Shown in pieces: positions 25,216-33,244 of a stretch of 64,000 nucleotides of DNA. This DNA comes from Chryseobacterium sp. FP211-J200 (lineage in GTDB: Bacteria > Bacteroidota > Bacteroidia > Flavobacteriales > Weeksellaceae): the NCBI RefSeq assembly GCF_001643375.1, contig NZ_LSHB01000067.1, forward strand, positions 23,354 through 87,353, read 5' to 3'. The stretch's first letter is position 1; every line of letters begins with the position of its first letter. Position numbers and translations under genes: made by a program. The notes under the pieces are model-generated. The model made no database searches. It saw only the letters and a program-made list of their open reading frames with translations, and was not told the origin of the DNA.

Positions 25216-27138
25216 TTAATGGAAAAGATACCAGACAACGCCTAAATTGAGCCTGAAATCGTAGATCGGATAATTGGGCGACGTGAAGGATTTGTTCTGC
25301 ATAAAGGTTTGATTGATGTGCTGACCTTCTATGTAGAAAAACATACGCTTGACCCTCATATTAAAATACACATCAGCAATCGGTTGTCCGCCAATCGAAT
25401 ACGAATTGGTTCCCGGTAAAATATAATCGTTTACAATCGGCGAATATTCTCGGGAATCGAATTTGGTGAAGTAATACAACTTGACCCCAACTTGTACTTC
25501 AGCAGCTTTTTTGAAGGCCGGCGCTTGGTAAAACAAGTTGATCCTTCCAATAAAATCCGGCATTGGCAAAAGGTCTTGGCTACTCAATGCTTTTTGGAAC
25601 AGTACTTTTCCATTCAGATTGAACTTACCATATTTAACTGTGCTTTCACCACCAATTTGAGAAATATTAAGTGATGAAGAACTCTGTTGCGGTTTCGAAA
25701 GGTTATCGAAATAGGTATAATTATCGATCTTGAAGAAATCTACAAACACCTTCGTGTCAAACCATTTGGCCAATCTTACCGTTCCTCCAAGTTGGGTAAC
25801 AACCTCGTTGTTAGGACTTTGAAGATAATAATTATGTTCTACGTAATGTGACGAATTTACCAGATAATTGAAACTCGGATAAGCCGACTGGAAATTGACG
25901 CGGCCTTCCACCAAATAATCTTTGATCGGTTCGAACACCAAAAGGTTTGTGGTCTTGATATAATCGCCAAATTCTGAACCTTTGGATATCTCCAGGAAAG
26001 ATTTGAGTTGGATCTTGTCTAATAATTTAATTTGCAAATTACCGACTGCGCCAATTCTTTGTTCTTTGAAATAACCTGGAATATTGAGGATCGGATAAGC
26101 GTTTTTGTTTCCAAACACCAAATATTGATGGCGGAAACCAGCATCCAATTTGAACTTCTCGTTGTCCCAAACCAAACTAAATGTATTGCTTAGATTATTG
26201 GAAAACTTTTTACTTCCCAATGGAAAACCATCGATGCTTTCGGAATTGAAGAAATCTGTATTGGCAGCTGATTCGGTGAAATAATACTTGTTACCTTGGT
26301 GGTAAATCGTATGTCTTAGTTTGAAAGGATATTTTGCAGGATCAAAAGGTGAAAACTCTTGGCTAAAGTAATATCTTCTGTAAGAATAGCGAGATTCTAC
26401 ACCTTCTAGATTGGTTTCGATATTCTGCCTGTTGTTGAATCTGGAATCTCCACTTAGGAAAACGTCCATATCAGCAATCCCACCATTTTCCTGGTTATCA
26501 ACATTCTGATGAATGTAATGTGCGTAAGCTTCATACTTTCCGTTTGGAGAATTGTAATGACCGCTGAAAATCGTGTTGTTGCTAGAAGCCAAACTGTTTC
26601 TATAAAGACCTTGAGACCTAAGTCCCATGTATTCTAATGCAAAGTTGAAATTTTTGCCGACATTCTGCGTGTAAGTTGTCTGAAGTTGACCCCCATTTCT
26701 CATTGCATTGTTGTAGAAAAATGTTGTTGTTGGTGTTTTGACATCGTAATAATTGATGTCATTCTCGCCTTTGATGTAAAAGGATTTGTTTTCTGGGAGC
26801 AGCGTTAAGTTCTGTTCCGCATTTTTCTCATAGACCAAATTTTGAAATCCAGAGCCGATATTGGCCGATGGGATCTTTCCGAAATTATCCTTTTTGTTGT
26901 ATTGTGTGGCAATATAAGACCTCTCGATTGAAAAAGTGGTATCATAGATCTTCTTATCAGAAAATCTGGTTTTGACCAAATAATCATTGATCGTCGGCTT
27001 ATAGATCTCCATAGAATCCTTCTCTCCGGAATCTACTTTGAGTGTATCTGAAGATGGCTTGTTGGAATCTGTTTTGTTGACCTGTTGTCCGTTTACAAGA
27101 ACACTAAAAACGAATGACAGTAATAATAAATATTTCAT
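25216..27138 (-). CDS. Outer-membrane 'putative porin' family protein
   Basis: The 640-residue protein has a signal peptide (MKYLLLLSFVFSVLVNG) and a Ser/Lys/Asp-rich linker. The rest is rich in alternating aromatic and polar residues typical of beta-barrel strands, ending in YDFRLNLGVVWYLFH with a terminal aromatic-basic pair. Early conserved text such as FSDKKIYDTTFSIERSY and ENDINYYDVKTPTTTFFY fits the Bacteroidota 'putative porin' family (Porin_10 type). The solute is unknown. It is a single-gene unit, with the repeat element downstream and a -7 box upstream. Confidence 0.85.
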   Translation of the reverse strand: MKYLLLLSFVFSVLVNGQQVNKTDSNKPSSDTLKVDSGEKDSMEIYKPTINDYLVKTRFSDKKIYDTTFSIERSYIATQYNKKDNFGKIPSANIGSGFQNLVYEKNAEQNLTLLPENKSFYIKGENDINYYDVKTPTTTFFYNNAMRNGGQLQTTYTQNVGKNFNFALEYMGLRSQGLYRNSLASSNNTIFSGHYNSPNGKYEAYAHYIHQNVDNQENGGIADMDVFLSGDSRFNNRQNIETNLEGVESRYSYRRYYFSQEFSPFDPAKYPFKLRHTIYHQGNKYYFTESAANTDFFNSESIDGFPLGSKKFSNNLSNTFSLVWDNEKFKLDAGFRHQYLVFGNKNAYPILNIPGYFKEQRIGAVGNLQIKLLDKIQLKSFLEISKGSEFGDYIKTTNLLVFEPIKDYLVEGRVNFQSAYPSFNYLVNSSHYVEHNYYLQSPNNEVVTQLGGTVRLAKWFDTKVFVDFFKIDNYTYFDNLSKPQQSSSSLNISQIGGESTVKYGKFNLNGKVLFQKALSSQDLLPMPDFIGRINLFYQAPAFKKAAEVQVGVKLYYFTKFDSREYSPIVNDYILPGTNSYSIGGQPIADVYFNMRVKRMFFYIEGQHINQTFMQNKSFTSPNYPIYDFRLNLGVVWYLFH

Positions 27139-27154
27139 CGAGGAAATTTGGGTA

Positions 27155-27162
27155 CAAAAATA
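27155..27162 (-). promoter_or_regulatory. Putative -7 box for the porin
   Basis: On the minus strand this is TATTTTTG, 16 bases before the ATG. No -33 element at the usual spacing, so support is moderate. Confidence 0.45.
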
Positions 27163-27176
27163 CTAATAATACTGAA

Positions 27177-27203
27177 ATAAAAAATCCCGCAAATTGCGGG
27201 ATT
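27177..27203 (-). terminator. Terminator after the T9SS beta-propeller gene
   Basis: AATCCCGC pairs with GCGGGATT around AAATT. On the minus strand a run of six T follows the hairpin. It lies 24 bases beyond the stop codon. Confidence 0.85.
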
Positions 27204-27226
27204 GAATATTATAAAAATAATTGAAA

Positions 27227-28543
27227 TTATTTTTTGATGAATTTGGTAATTTGACTTTTACCATCTACTGTAGTAACTTTTACAGCATATACACCCACTT
27301 TTAAAGATGACAAGTCTAATTTTTTAGAATCTGCCCCAAAAGTTTTTATAAGTCTTCCGTTCATATCCAAAATCTCAACAGCCTTTACATTAAGAACTGT
27401 AGAGATGTTTAAATCACCATAAGTTGGGTTTGGAGCAATTGATAGGCCTTTAACAGCACTAGCTTCAGAAGTAGCCAATGATATAGGAGTTAATTTATTC
27501 ACACCTTGCCCTGCACTAGAAAAAGAACCACCATAAATAGCAGTTGTACTTGTTGCTGCGATAGATGTAATACCAATATCAGTGTTACTGTTATTGATTT
27601 CAATCCAATTAGATCCTCCGTCAAAACTTATCGACGAGCCTCTACCATAAGTAGTACTAGCTCCACCACATAACAAAGTTTGGTCTGTAGTAGGCACATA
27701 AGCAATAGAAGTTGGATATAAAGTACCTGTTTGAATGTCAACAGGTTCAAAGTTAACTCCAGCATCAGCTGTTTTGTAAAGAATACCGAAACTACTTACA
27801 ATCCAGGCTGTGCTTGCATCTTTTAAGGCTATATATCCAAACTCTCCTTCCCCTCCAAAATCACTTAATGGAGTTCCAAGAGTTTCAAGCCAAGTTGCCC
27901 CTTTATCATTTGATCTAAAAATACGACCTTGATTTGATCCATACCAAATACTATTACCAGCAACTGCTTCATTATGAACATAAGCATATTCACCAGCAGC
28001 GGCAGTAGCACCACTAACAGCTGTCCAAGTTGTTCCTCCATTCGTAGTTGTGTAAACTTCCAATTTACCATTTATTGGATCACCAGCAGCTACTCCTGTA
28101 TTCAAATCCCAAAAGTGTATTGTATTTGGGAAAGATGTAGCACTATTAAATAAAGCTGTTGTTTGCTTCGTCCAGTTAGCTCCACCGTTAGTTGTTTTCC
28201 ACACACCGCCGGTACCGGTATTTGGAAAAGCGATAACCCAGGCCGTATTCCCATCACCAGCAGCTATATCAGATATAGACACTGTAGTAGGAACACCAGT
28301 CATAGTTCCTCCCGTCCAAGTATTACCTCCGTCACCTGTCTTTGTGAAGACCCTGTAATCTGCTGCTGCTGGTGTACCATCTGCACCAAAGCCCCAAACA
28401 ACATTTTCACCCTTCGCATCAAGAACGTTTGGATAAGTACTTGCATTGGGAAAGTTACTGCTTTTAGCAACCCATGAAGGCGTTGTTTGTGCATTTGCGT
28501 ATAAGGCAAAAACAGAAATTGCAATTGTAAAAATTTTTTTCAT
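27227..28543 (-). CDS. T9SS-sorted BNR/Ycf48-like beta-propeller protein
   Basis: The 438-residue protein has a signal peptide (MKKIFTIAISVFALYANAQ), a middle part of repeated propeller blades and a type A T9SS sorting domain. Blades show the VWKTTNGGANWTK, VYTTTNGGTTWTA, IFRSNDKGATWLE and SFDGGSNWIE pattern of BNR/sialidase-type or Ycf48-like repeats. The last 75 residues (SIAPNPTYGDLNIST, VEILDMNGRLIKTF, LKVGVYAVKVTT, TKFIKK) are the C-terminal signal read by the type IX system. It is predicted to be secreted or surface attached; no catalytic residues are assigned. It lies downstream of susC-susD with its own -7 box and terminator. Confidence 0.92.
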   Translation of the reverse strand: MKKIFTIAISVFALYANAQTTPSWVAKSSNFPNASTYPNVLDAKGENVVWGFGADGTPAAADYRVFTKTGDGGNTWTGGTMTGVPTTVSISDIAAGDGNTAWVIAFPNTGTGGVWKTTNGGANWTKQTTALFNSATSFPNTIHFWDLNTGVAAGDPINGKLEVYTTTNGGTTWTAVSGATAAAGEYAYVHNEAVAGNSIWYGSNQGRIFRSNDKGATWLETLGTPLSDFGGEGEFGYIALKDASTAWIVSSFGILYKTADAGVNFEPVDIQTGTLYPTSIAYVPTTDQTLLCGGASTTYGRGSSISFDGGSNWIEINNSNTDIGITSIAATSTTAIYGGSFSSAGQGVNKLTPISLATSEASAVKGLSIAPNPTYGDLNISTVLNVKAVEILDMNGRLIKTFGADSKKLDLSSLKVGVYAVKVTTVDGKSQITKFIKK

Positions 28544-28569
28544 TACTATAAAATTTAAAGATTAATATT

Positions 28570-28577
28570 CAAATATA
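28570..28577 (-). promoter_or_regulatory. Putative -7 box for the T9SS beta-propeller gene
   Basis: On the minus strand this is TATATTTG, 26 bases before the ATG and just after the susD stop. It suggests separate transcription from susCD; the -33 element is unclear. Confidence 0.45.
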
Positions 28578-28596
28578 ATTATTTTTATTTATAATA

Positions 28597-30066
28597 CTAG
28601 TACCCAGGAGCTTGCGAAATATTAGGATTATTTTGCATTTCATTAAAAGGTATTGGCCATATAAACCTCTTATCACCAACAGGAATAGTTGCCAAAGGAT
28701 TACCATCTGATCCTGTTTGATATTTTACGATAGACTTATTATTTCTTTTAAGGTCAGTAAATCTTGTTCCCTCGAGAAAAAATTCAAAACCTTTTTGTCT
28801 TAGTATCTCATCTAAAACTGCAGTACCCGTAAAAGTTTTGTTATAATCAGTATCTCTATATCCAATTACCCAAGTTTTGAGTGTCTGAAATGCTGCTGTA
28901 GGATCCGTGTGATACTGAGCTTCTGCTTTTATAAATATTGCCTCTGTTTTTCTCAACTGTATCACATCCCTAAAACCACTGTTGTACTTTTTAACATTTA
29001 TTGGTGCTGGCAAATCAGGATACGTCGTTGCATTATTTTGATACCATGCTGTATTCTTTATGCGAATATCCGAAGCAGTAGCTTGATTGGGCACAGCTGG
29101 ATTTTTCATAAATGAATTAAAGAACGGTTGTGCCATAAAATTTTGTTTATAGTTTCCAGCTGTTCCCCAATACGTAGTAAGAGAGTTAGTTCCGCCTGGA
29201 TTGGTATAATCTATTTGAAAAAGCACTTCTGTGTTATTTTCACCTGTCAGTAAAAATAATGATGCAAAACCACTTCCGGTACTTAGTGGAGCTCCTAAGT
29301 CAATAACTGCTTGGGCATATTGCTGTGCTTTGTTGTAATCTTTTTTAAATAGATATGCTCTTGCTAACAATAAGTTGATAGCATTTGAATTAAAAGATTT
29401 GTTATCCGCATAGATGGCCGATGTCTGATCACTCGTGAATGTCGCTAATGAAGATTCTAAATCAGCAATCACATTGTTGATTACTGTTTCAACACTTGCC
29501 CTAGGTAATTTAGCTTCTATATCATAAGTAGTTGGGTACGGAACACCCAAACTTTGATCACCTTCTCCATAATTAGGTGAAAAGAGTCCTAGTAATGCTA
29601 AATAGTTGTAAGCACGGACCACTTTAGCATGTGCAAATAAAGTATTAGACTTTACGATTCCTTCTTCCCCATCTGGAATTTTGCCCTCATAAGACAACAT
29701 AAGATTTGCGTTTGCAATTGTATTATAAAATGCACCCCAGATACCGCCACTCGCACCTCCATCCACGATGAGATGGTTGAAAGCATTTGTTGAAACATAA
29801 TACCCTGAGTTTCTAATACTTACAAAACCAATATCCCCTGTTAATTCTTGATAGGTAAAATAGTCCCCCCCAAAACCATTGATATTAGATAATGAAGCGT
29901 AAAGACCTCTTACGGAATTCTGTAAATCTTCGTTTGTTTTAATTGTATTATTATCTAAAGGAATATATGTCGCTGGATAATAATCTTCCTGCAAATAACT
30001 ATCTGAGCAAGAAGTAATGGATAAGACTGCAGCGATAGCACCCGAAATAAATATATTGTTTTTCAT
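28597..30066 (-). CDS. SusD/RagB-family nutrient-binding outer-membrane lipoprotein
   Basis: The 489-residue protein has a lipoprotein signal (ITSC with Cys20) and the N-terminal SusD pattern DNNTIKTNEDLQNSVRGLYASL. The C-terminal signatures are LRKTEAIFIKAEAQYH and EILRQKGFEFFLEGTRFTDLKR, followed by RFIWPIPFNEMQNNPNI. Such proteins sit over the SusC barrel and capture glycans or peptides. It follows the susC-like gene by 17 bases. No glycosidase is nearby, so the ligand cannot be guessed from context. Confidence 0.95.
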   Translation of the reverse strand: MKNNIFISGAIAAVLSITSCSDSYLQEDYYPATYIPLDNNTIKTNEDLQNSVRGLYASLSNINGFGGDYFTYQELTGDIGFVSIRNSGYYVSTNAFNHLIVDGGASGGIWGAFYNTIANANLMLSYEGKIPDGEEGIVKSNTLFAHAKVVRAYNYLALLGLFSPNYGEGDQSLGVPYPTTYDIEAKLPRASVETVINNVIADLESSLATFTSDQTSAIYADNKSFNSNAINLLLARAYLFKKDYNKAQQYAQAVIDLGAPLSTGSGFASLFLLTGENNTEVLFQIDYTNPGGTNSLTTYWGTAGNYKQNFMAQPFFNSFMKNPAVPNQATASDIRIKNTAWYQNNATTYPDLPAPINVKKYNSGFRDVIQLRKTEAIFIKAEAQYHTDPTAAFQTLKTWVIGYRDTDYNKTFTGTAVLDEILRQKGFEFFLEGTRFTDLKRNNKSIVKYQTGSDGNPLATIPVGDKRFIWPIPFNEMQNNPNISQAPGY

Positions 30067-30083
30067 TTTTTAAAGTTTAATAA

Positions 30084-32948
30084 TTAAAAGTCTATTACAG
30101 CCCCAAACATTATCTGTCTCATAATAGGCTGTGTCTGATCATAGATCCCAGATCCACCGACATAATTACCGACTGTATTACTATTTGATTCTGGATCAAA
30201 TGGAAGATCTTTATCAAATGTGAAAGTCAATAAATTGATTCCTCTGACATAGAAATAAACACTATTAATTTCTTTTACTTTAAGATCATCCTTATTTAAT
30301 CTAAATCCTAATTCTGCACTTTTTAATTTTATATAATCCCCTTTGTAAAGATATCTTGTGGAATGGTACTTGTTAACAGTATTACCAGGTCTATACTGTG
30401 GACGATCTGCTCCAGTATTATCAGGGCTCCATGCATTTGAAACATCTTTAACTTGTTTTATTCCGACATCTTGGCCATCAGCATCATAGTATCTTCCCCA
30501 TAGGTCATAAACAGAGAAATCACCCGCATAAGTCGCTAAGAAGCTAAAGCTTAGTTTTTTATATGTAAAACTATTGGTCAAACCAGCTGTATGTGTAGGA
30601 ATTGACTTTTCACCTACATAATCTCTATTGATAGTTGCGGATGAGGCCTGCCCGTTACTTACTGTTGTACGGGTTGCATCTGTATACCACAAAGCATCTC
30701 CATTACTAGGATCCACACCAATATAACTTGCCAAATACCATTCAGAAGGATCATGTCCTACAGCATATCTTTTAAAATAAGTTTGTTCTAAGGGTCCATT
30801 CACACTCAGAACCTTAGCTCTATTATAAGAATAGTTACCATTAATCGCCCAAGTAAAATTATCATTTTTTACAGGATCATATGACAAAGTACTTTCAAAA
30901 CCTTTACTCTCTGATTTCAACGCATTACCTGTTAACAAACCAAATCCTGTTGAAGGAGCGTTTGGAATATTGTTCGTCAATTGATCACTAATAATATTTT
31001 TATAAATATCAAATGACACTCTTAATTTATTATTTGCAAATCCTAAATCAAGACCAATATTACTTTTTTTAGAGGATTCCCACTGCAAATTTGGATTTCC
31101 TGGATTATTGATTGTATAACCTCCTGATAGCATGTATGATGATTGGCCTAATGTAGCTCTATTGGTATACATCATATTATTTGTACTACCGACCTCTCCA
31201 TAACTGGCCCTTACTTTTAACTCATCAAATACAGAGCTTAAATCAATAATATTGTGAAAATTTACGTTGGCTCCTGAAGCCCAAAAATTTCCATATTTTT
31301 TGTTGTCTCCAAAGTGTGAATAACCATCTCTTCTAAATGACCCCATCACATTGAAATAATCCCTATAACCATAAGATAATCTTCCAATATAACCTATTAA
31401 ATGAAACTTCTCTTGATAAGATTGAGTTGCAAAAGGTGTTGTACCCCAAGAAACTACATTTTGCTCATAGTGCCCTGACTTAAAACCAGTTGAGGCTTGA
31501 TAAGGATACTTAGACCATTTGATTGTTGTTTCCGTACCTGCAGTCGCAGTAAACTTGTGATCATCATTTATCTTGAAGTCGTAGTTAAAGAAATTTGACC
31601 AGTTAAGGGTTGTGTATGTATAATTACTTTGTATAGCTAGACCTGTAATTCCATTTGCCGCATTATTACCATCTCCAAAGTCTGGGTTTCTATATTCATT
31701 CTCATCGTAATAATTATAGTCAACTCCAACATTTGAAGAAAATCTAAGATGCTTAAGTATGTTATAATTAAAACCAAAAGAAGAAAGTATTTTTGTAAAC
31801 ACTGATTTTCTACTATTTACGTCCTGAATAGCCACGGGGTTAAATCCTGCATTTCCTACGCCTCCATTAATATCTAGATTATAGCTGCCATCAGCATTGT
31901 AAATGGAGTTTGTATTAGGTGTGAATCTTGCTGACAAGACTGGATTGGCAAAATAACCGAAATCCAATGGACCATACTGAGTAGCCCTAGAAATCATATT
32001 GGAAGAGGAAATTGATATTTTATCATTAACTTTTGCATCAATCTTAATAGTTGCATTCATTCTCTTATATAGAGCATCCCTAATGATACCTTCTTGTTCT
32101 GTATTACCAATTGATGCATATCCTTTTATTTTTTCGTTTCCAAAAGAATAATTTAAATTGTATTTTGACGCACCTGTCGCAGATCTTCTTGTTGCATCCT
32201 CCCAATCGATATCCCTAGTACCATCCCAACTTTTCAAAAGACCAGAATCTTTATTTAAAACAGTAAAGGTTGCGTCTTCTAAGGATTGCCCATTTGCCAT
32301 GTATCCTTTTATCAATGCATTAACCTGCTCTTGTGCATTTTGAAATTCATATCTCTCGAATGCTGGTGTTCCAAAACCGTATTCTGCCATCATCGTCAAT
32401 TTTCCTTTCCCACCTCTACCAGATTTAGTTTTGATTATAATTACACCTGCAGCAGCACGCGAACCATATATAGATGTTGTAGCTCCGTCTTTTAGCACTT
32501 CAACACTTTCTATATCTGTAGGATCAATCATAGCCAATGCATTTGAGGTTGTCGCTACACCTGCTTGATCTCCTACAAGGACTGGAACACCATCAACAAT
32601 GTAAAGAGGTTGATTGTCACCGGTCAAACTGCTAATACCTCTGATAAGAACTTTGGCATTTGACCCGGGCTGTCCGCTGTTAGCAGTTATTACTGTTCCA
32701 GAGACCTGACCAGCAATAGCCATATCAACTGACAATGCATTAGGTTTCTCTAATGCCTTTGAGGAAACTATTGAATAAGAACCAACTTTTTGTTCTTGGG
32801 TTTCTTTAATACCATATGTACCCAAAACCACTACCTCTTCAATGTCATTCGTTTTAGTAACAGTATCTGCTTTCTTTCTTTGTGCATTTGCTGCAATTCC
32901 TAAAAAGAAAATAGCACCTGCACTAAGCACACGTAATTTTACATTCAT
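30084..32948 (-). CDS. SusC/RagA-family TonB-dependent outer-membrane transporter
   Basis: The 954-residue protein has a signal peptide and a short linker with a TonB-box-like segment (IEEVVVLGTYG). The plug domain includes VLIRGISSLTGDNQPLYIVDGVPV and IESVEVLKDGATTSIYGSRAA, and a large beta-barrel follows. The carboxypeptidase-regulatory-like domain that precedes the plug in many SusC proteins is absent. With its SusD partner it would import a bulky nutrient in a TonB-driven manner. Upstream lie a full promoter and a CRP-like dyad, suggesting control by carbon or energy status. Confidence 0.95.
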   Translation of the reverse strand: MNVKLRVLSAGAIFFLGIAANAQRKKADTVTKTNDIEEVVVLGTYGIKETQEQKVGSYSIVSSKALEKPNALSVDMAIAGQVSGTVITANSGQPGSNAKVLIRGISSLTGDNQPLYIVDGVPVLVGDQAGVATTSNALAMIDPTDIESVEVLKDGATTSIYGSRAAAGVIIIKTKSGRGGKGKLTMMAEYGFGTPAFERYEFQNAQEQVNALIKGYMANGQSLEDATFTVLNKDSGLLKSWDGTRDIDWEDATRRSATGASKYNLNYSFGNEKIKGYASIGNTEQEGIIRDALYKRMNATIKIDAKVNDKISISSSNMISRATQYGPLDFGYFANPVLSARFTPNTNSIYNADGSYNLDINGGVGNAGFNPVAIQDVNSRKSVFTKILSSFGFNYNILKHLRFSSNVGVDYNYYDENEYRNPDFGDGNNAANGITGLAIQSNYTYTTLNWSNFFNYDFKINDDHKFTATAGTETTIKWSKYPYQASTGFKSGHYEQNVVSWGTTPFATQSYQEKFHLIGYIGRLSYGYRDYFNVMGSFRRDGYSHFGDNKKYGNFWASGANVNFHNIIDLSSVFDELKVRASYGEVGSTNNMMYTNRATLGQSSYMLSGGYTINNPGNPNLQWESSKKSNIGLDLGFANNKLRVSFDIYKNIISDQLTNNIPNAPSTGFGLLTGNALKSESKGFESTLSYDPVKNDNFTWAINGNYSYNRAKVLSVNGPLEQTYFKRYAVGHDPSEWYLASYIGVDPSNGDALWYTDATRTTVSNGQASSATINRDYVGEKSIPTHTAGLTNSFTYKKLSFSFLATYAGDFSVYDLWGRYYDADGQDVGIKQVKDVSNAWSPDNTGADRPQYRPGNTVNKYHSTRYLYKGDYIKLKSAELGFRLNKDDLKVKEINSVYFYVRGINLLTFTFDKDLPFDPESNSNTVGNYVGGSGIYDQTQPIMRQIMFGAVIDF

Positions 32949-32973
32949 ATTAACACTATTTAATTATAATCTG

Positions 32974-33004
32974 CAAATATGTTAAAAAATTTTAACACCG
33001 CAAA
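32974..33004 (-). promoter_or_regulatory. Promoter of susC-susD
   Basis: On the minus strand, TTTG (33001-33004) and CATATTTG (32974-32981) are 19 bases apart. The -7 box differs from TAnnTTTG at the first base only. An imperfect dyad GTTAAAA/TTTTAAC lies in the spacer. The ATG is 25 bases downstream. Confidence 0.65.
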
Positions 33005-33021
33005 AATTATAGGCAAGTATT

Positions 33022-33041
33022 ATTGTGAATTTGATCACAAT
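33022..33041. promoter_or_regulatory. CRP/FNR-type operator upstream of susC
   Basis: ATTGTGA and TCACAAT form a perfect dyad with a 6-base spacer, containing TGTGA-N6-TCACA, the classic CRP consensus. Its centre (33031.5) is about 61 bases upstream of the predicted transcription start, the class I activator position known for E. coli CRP. No CRP-family gene is in the window. Confidence 0.6.
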
Positions 33042-33111
33042 TATTATAATACAATAAAAATAAATCAATATATTTTTTATTTAGTTGAAAATATGATTAA
33101 ATAATATTAAC

Positions 33112-33141
33112 AGTATGGTCATGTCGTCTGACAACCATATT
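33112..33141. other. Imperfect hairpin in the infB-susC spacer
   Basis: TATGGT (33114-33119) pairs with ACCATA (33134-33139), and inside it TGTC pairs with GACA around GTCT, with CA bulged. Function unknown; it may be an RNA structure or a protein-binding dyad. Confidence 0.45.
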
Positions 33142-33152
33142 AAAATTATTAA

Positions 33153-33191
33153 TTCTAAATATTTTATTTAGAACTATTACAAATAATAGTT
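33153..33191. other. Two adjoining perfect dyads in the infB-susC spacer
   Basis: TTCTAAAT/ATTTAGAA (33153-33160 and 33166-33173) and AACTATTA/TAATAGTT (33172-33179 and 33184-33191) overlap by two bases. Their loops are ATTTT and CAAA. AT-rich DNA gives such dyads by chance, but two perfect 8-base arms side by side are unusual. Confidence 0.45.
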
Positions 33192-33197
33192 ACGGCA

Positions 33198-33223
33198 CAA
33201 AAAAACCGCCAAAAAGGCGGTTT
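33198..33223 (-). terminator. Terminator of rimP-nusA-infB
   Basis: AAACCGCC and GGCGGTTT flank a five-A loop. On the minus strand a long T-run follows. It lies 22 bases after the infB stop codon. Confidence 0.88.
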
Positions 33224-33244
33224 CAAGTATAGTATATTATAATC

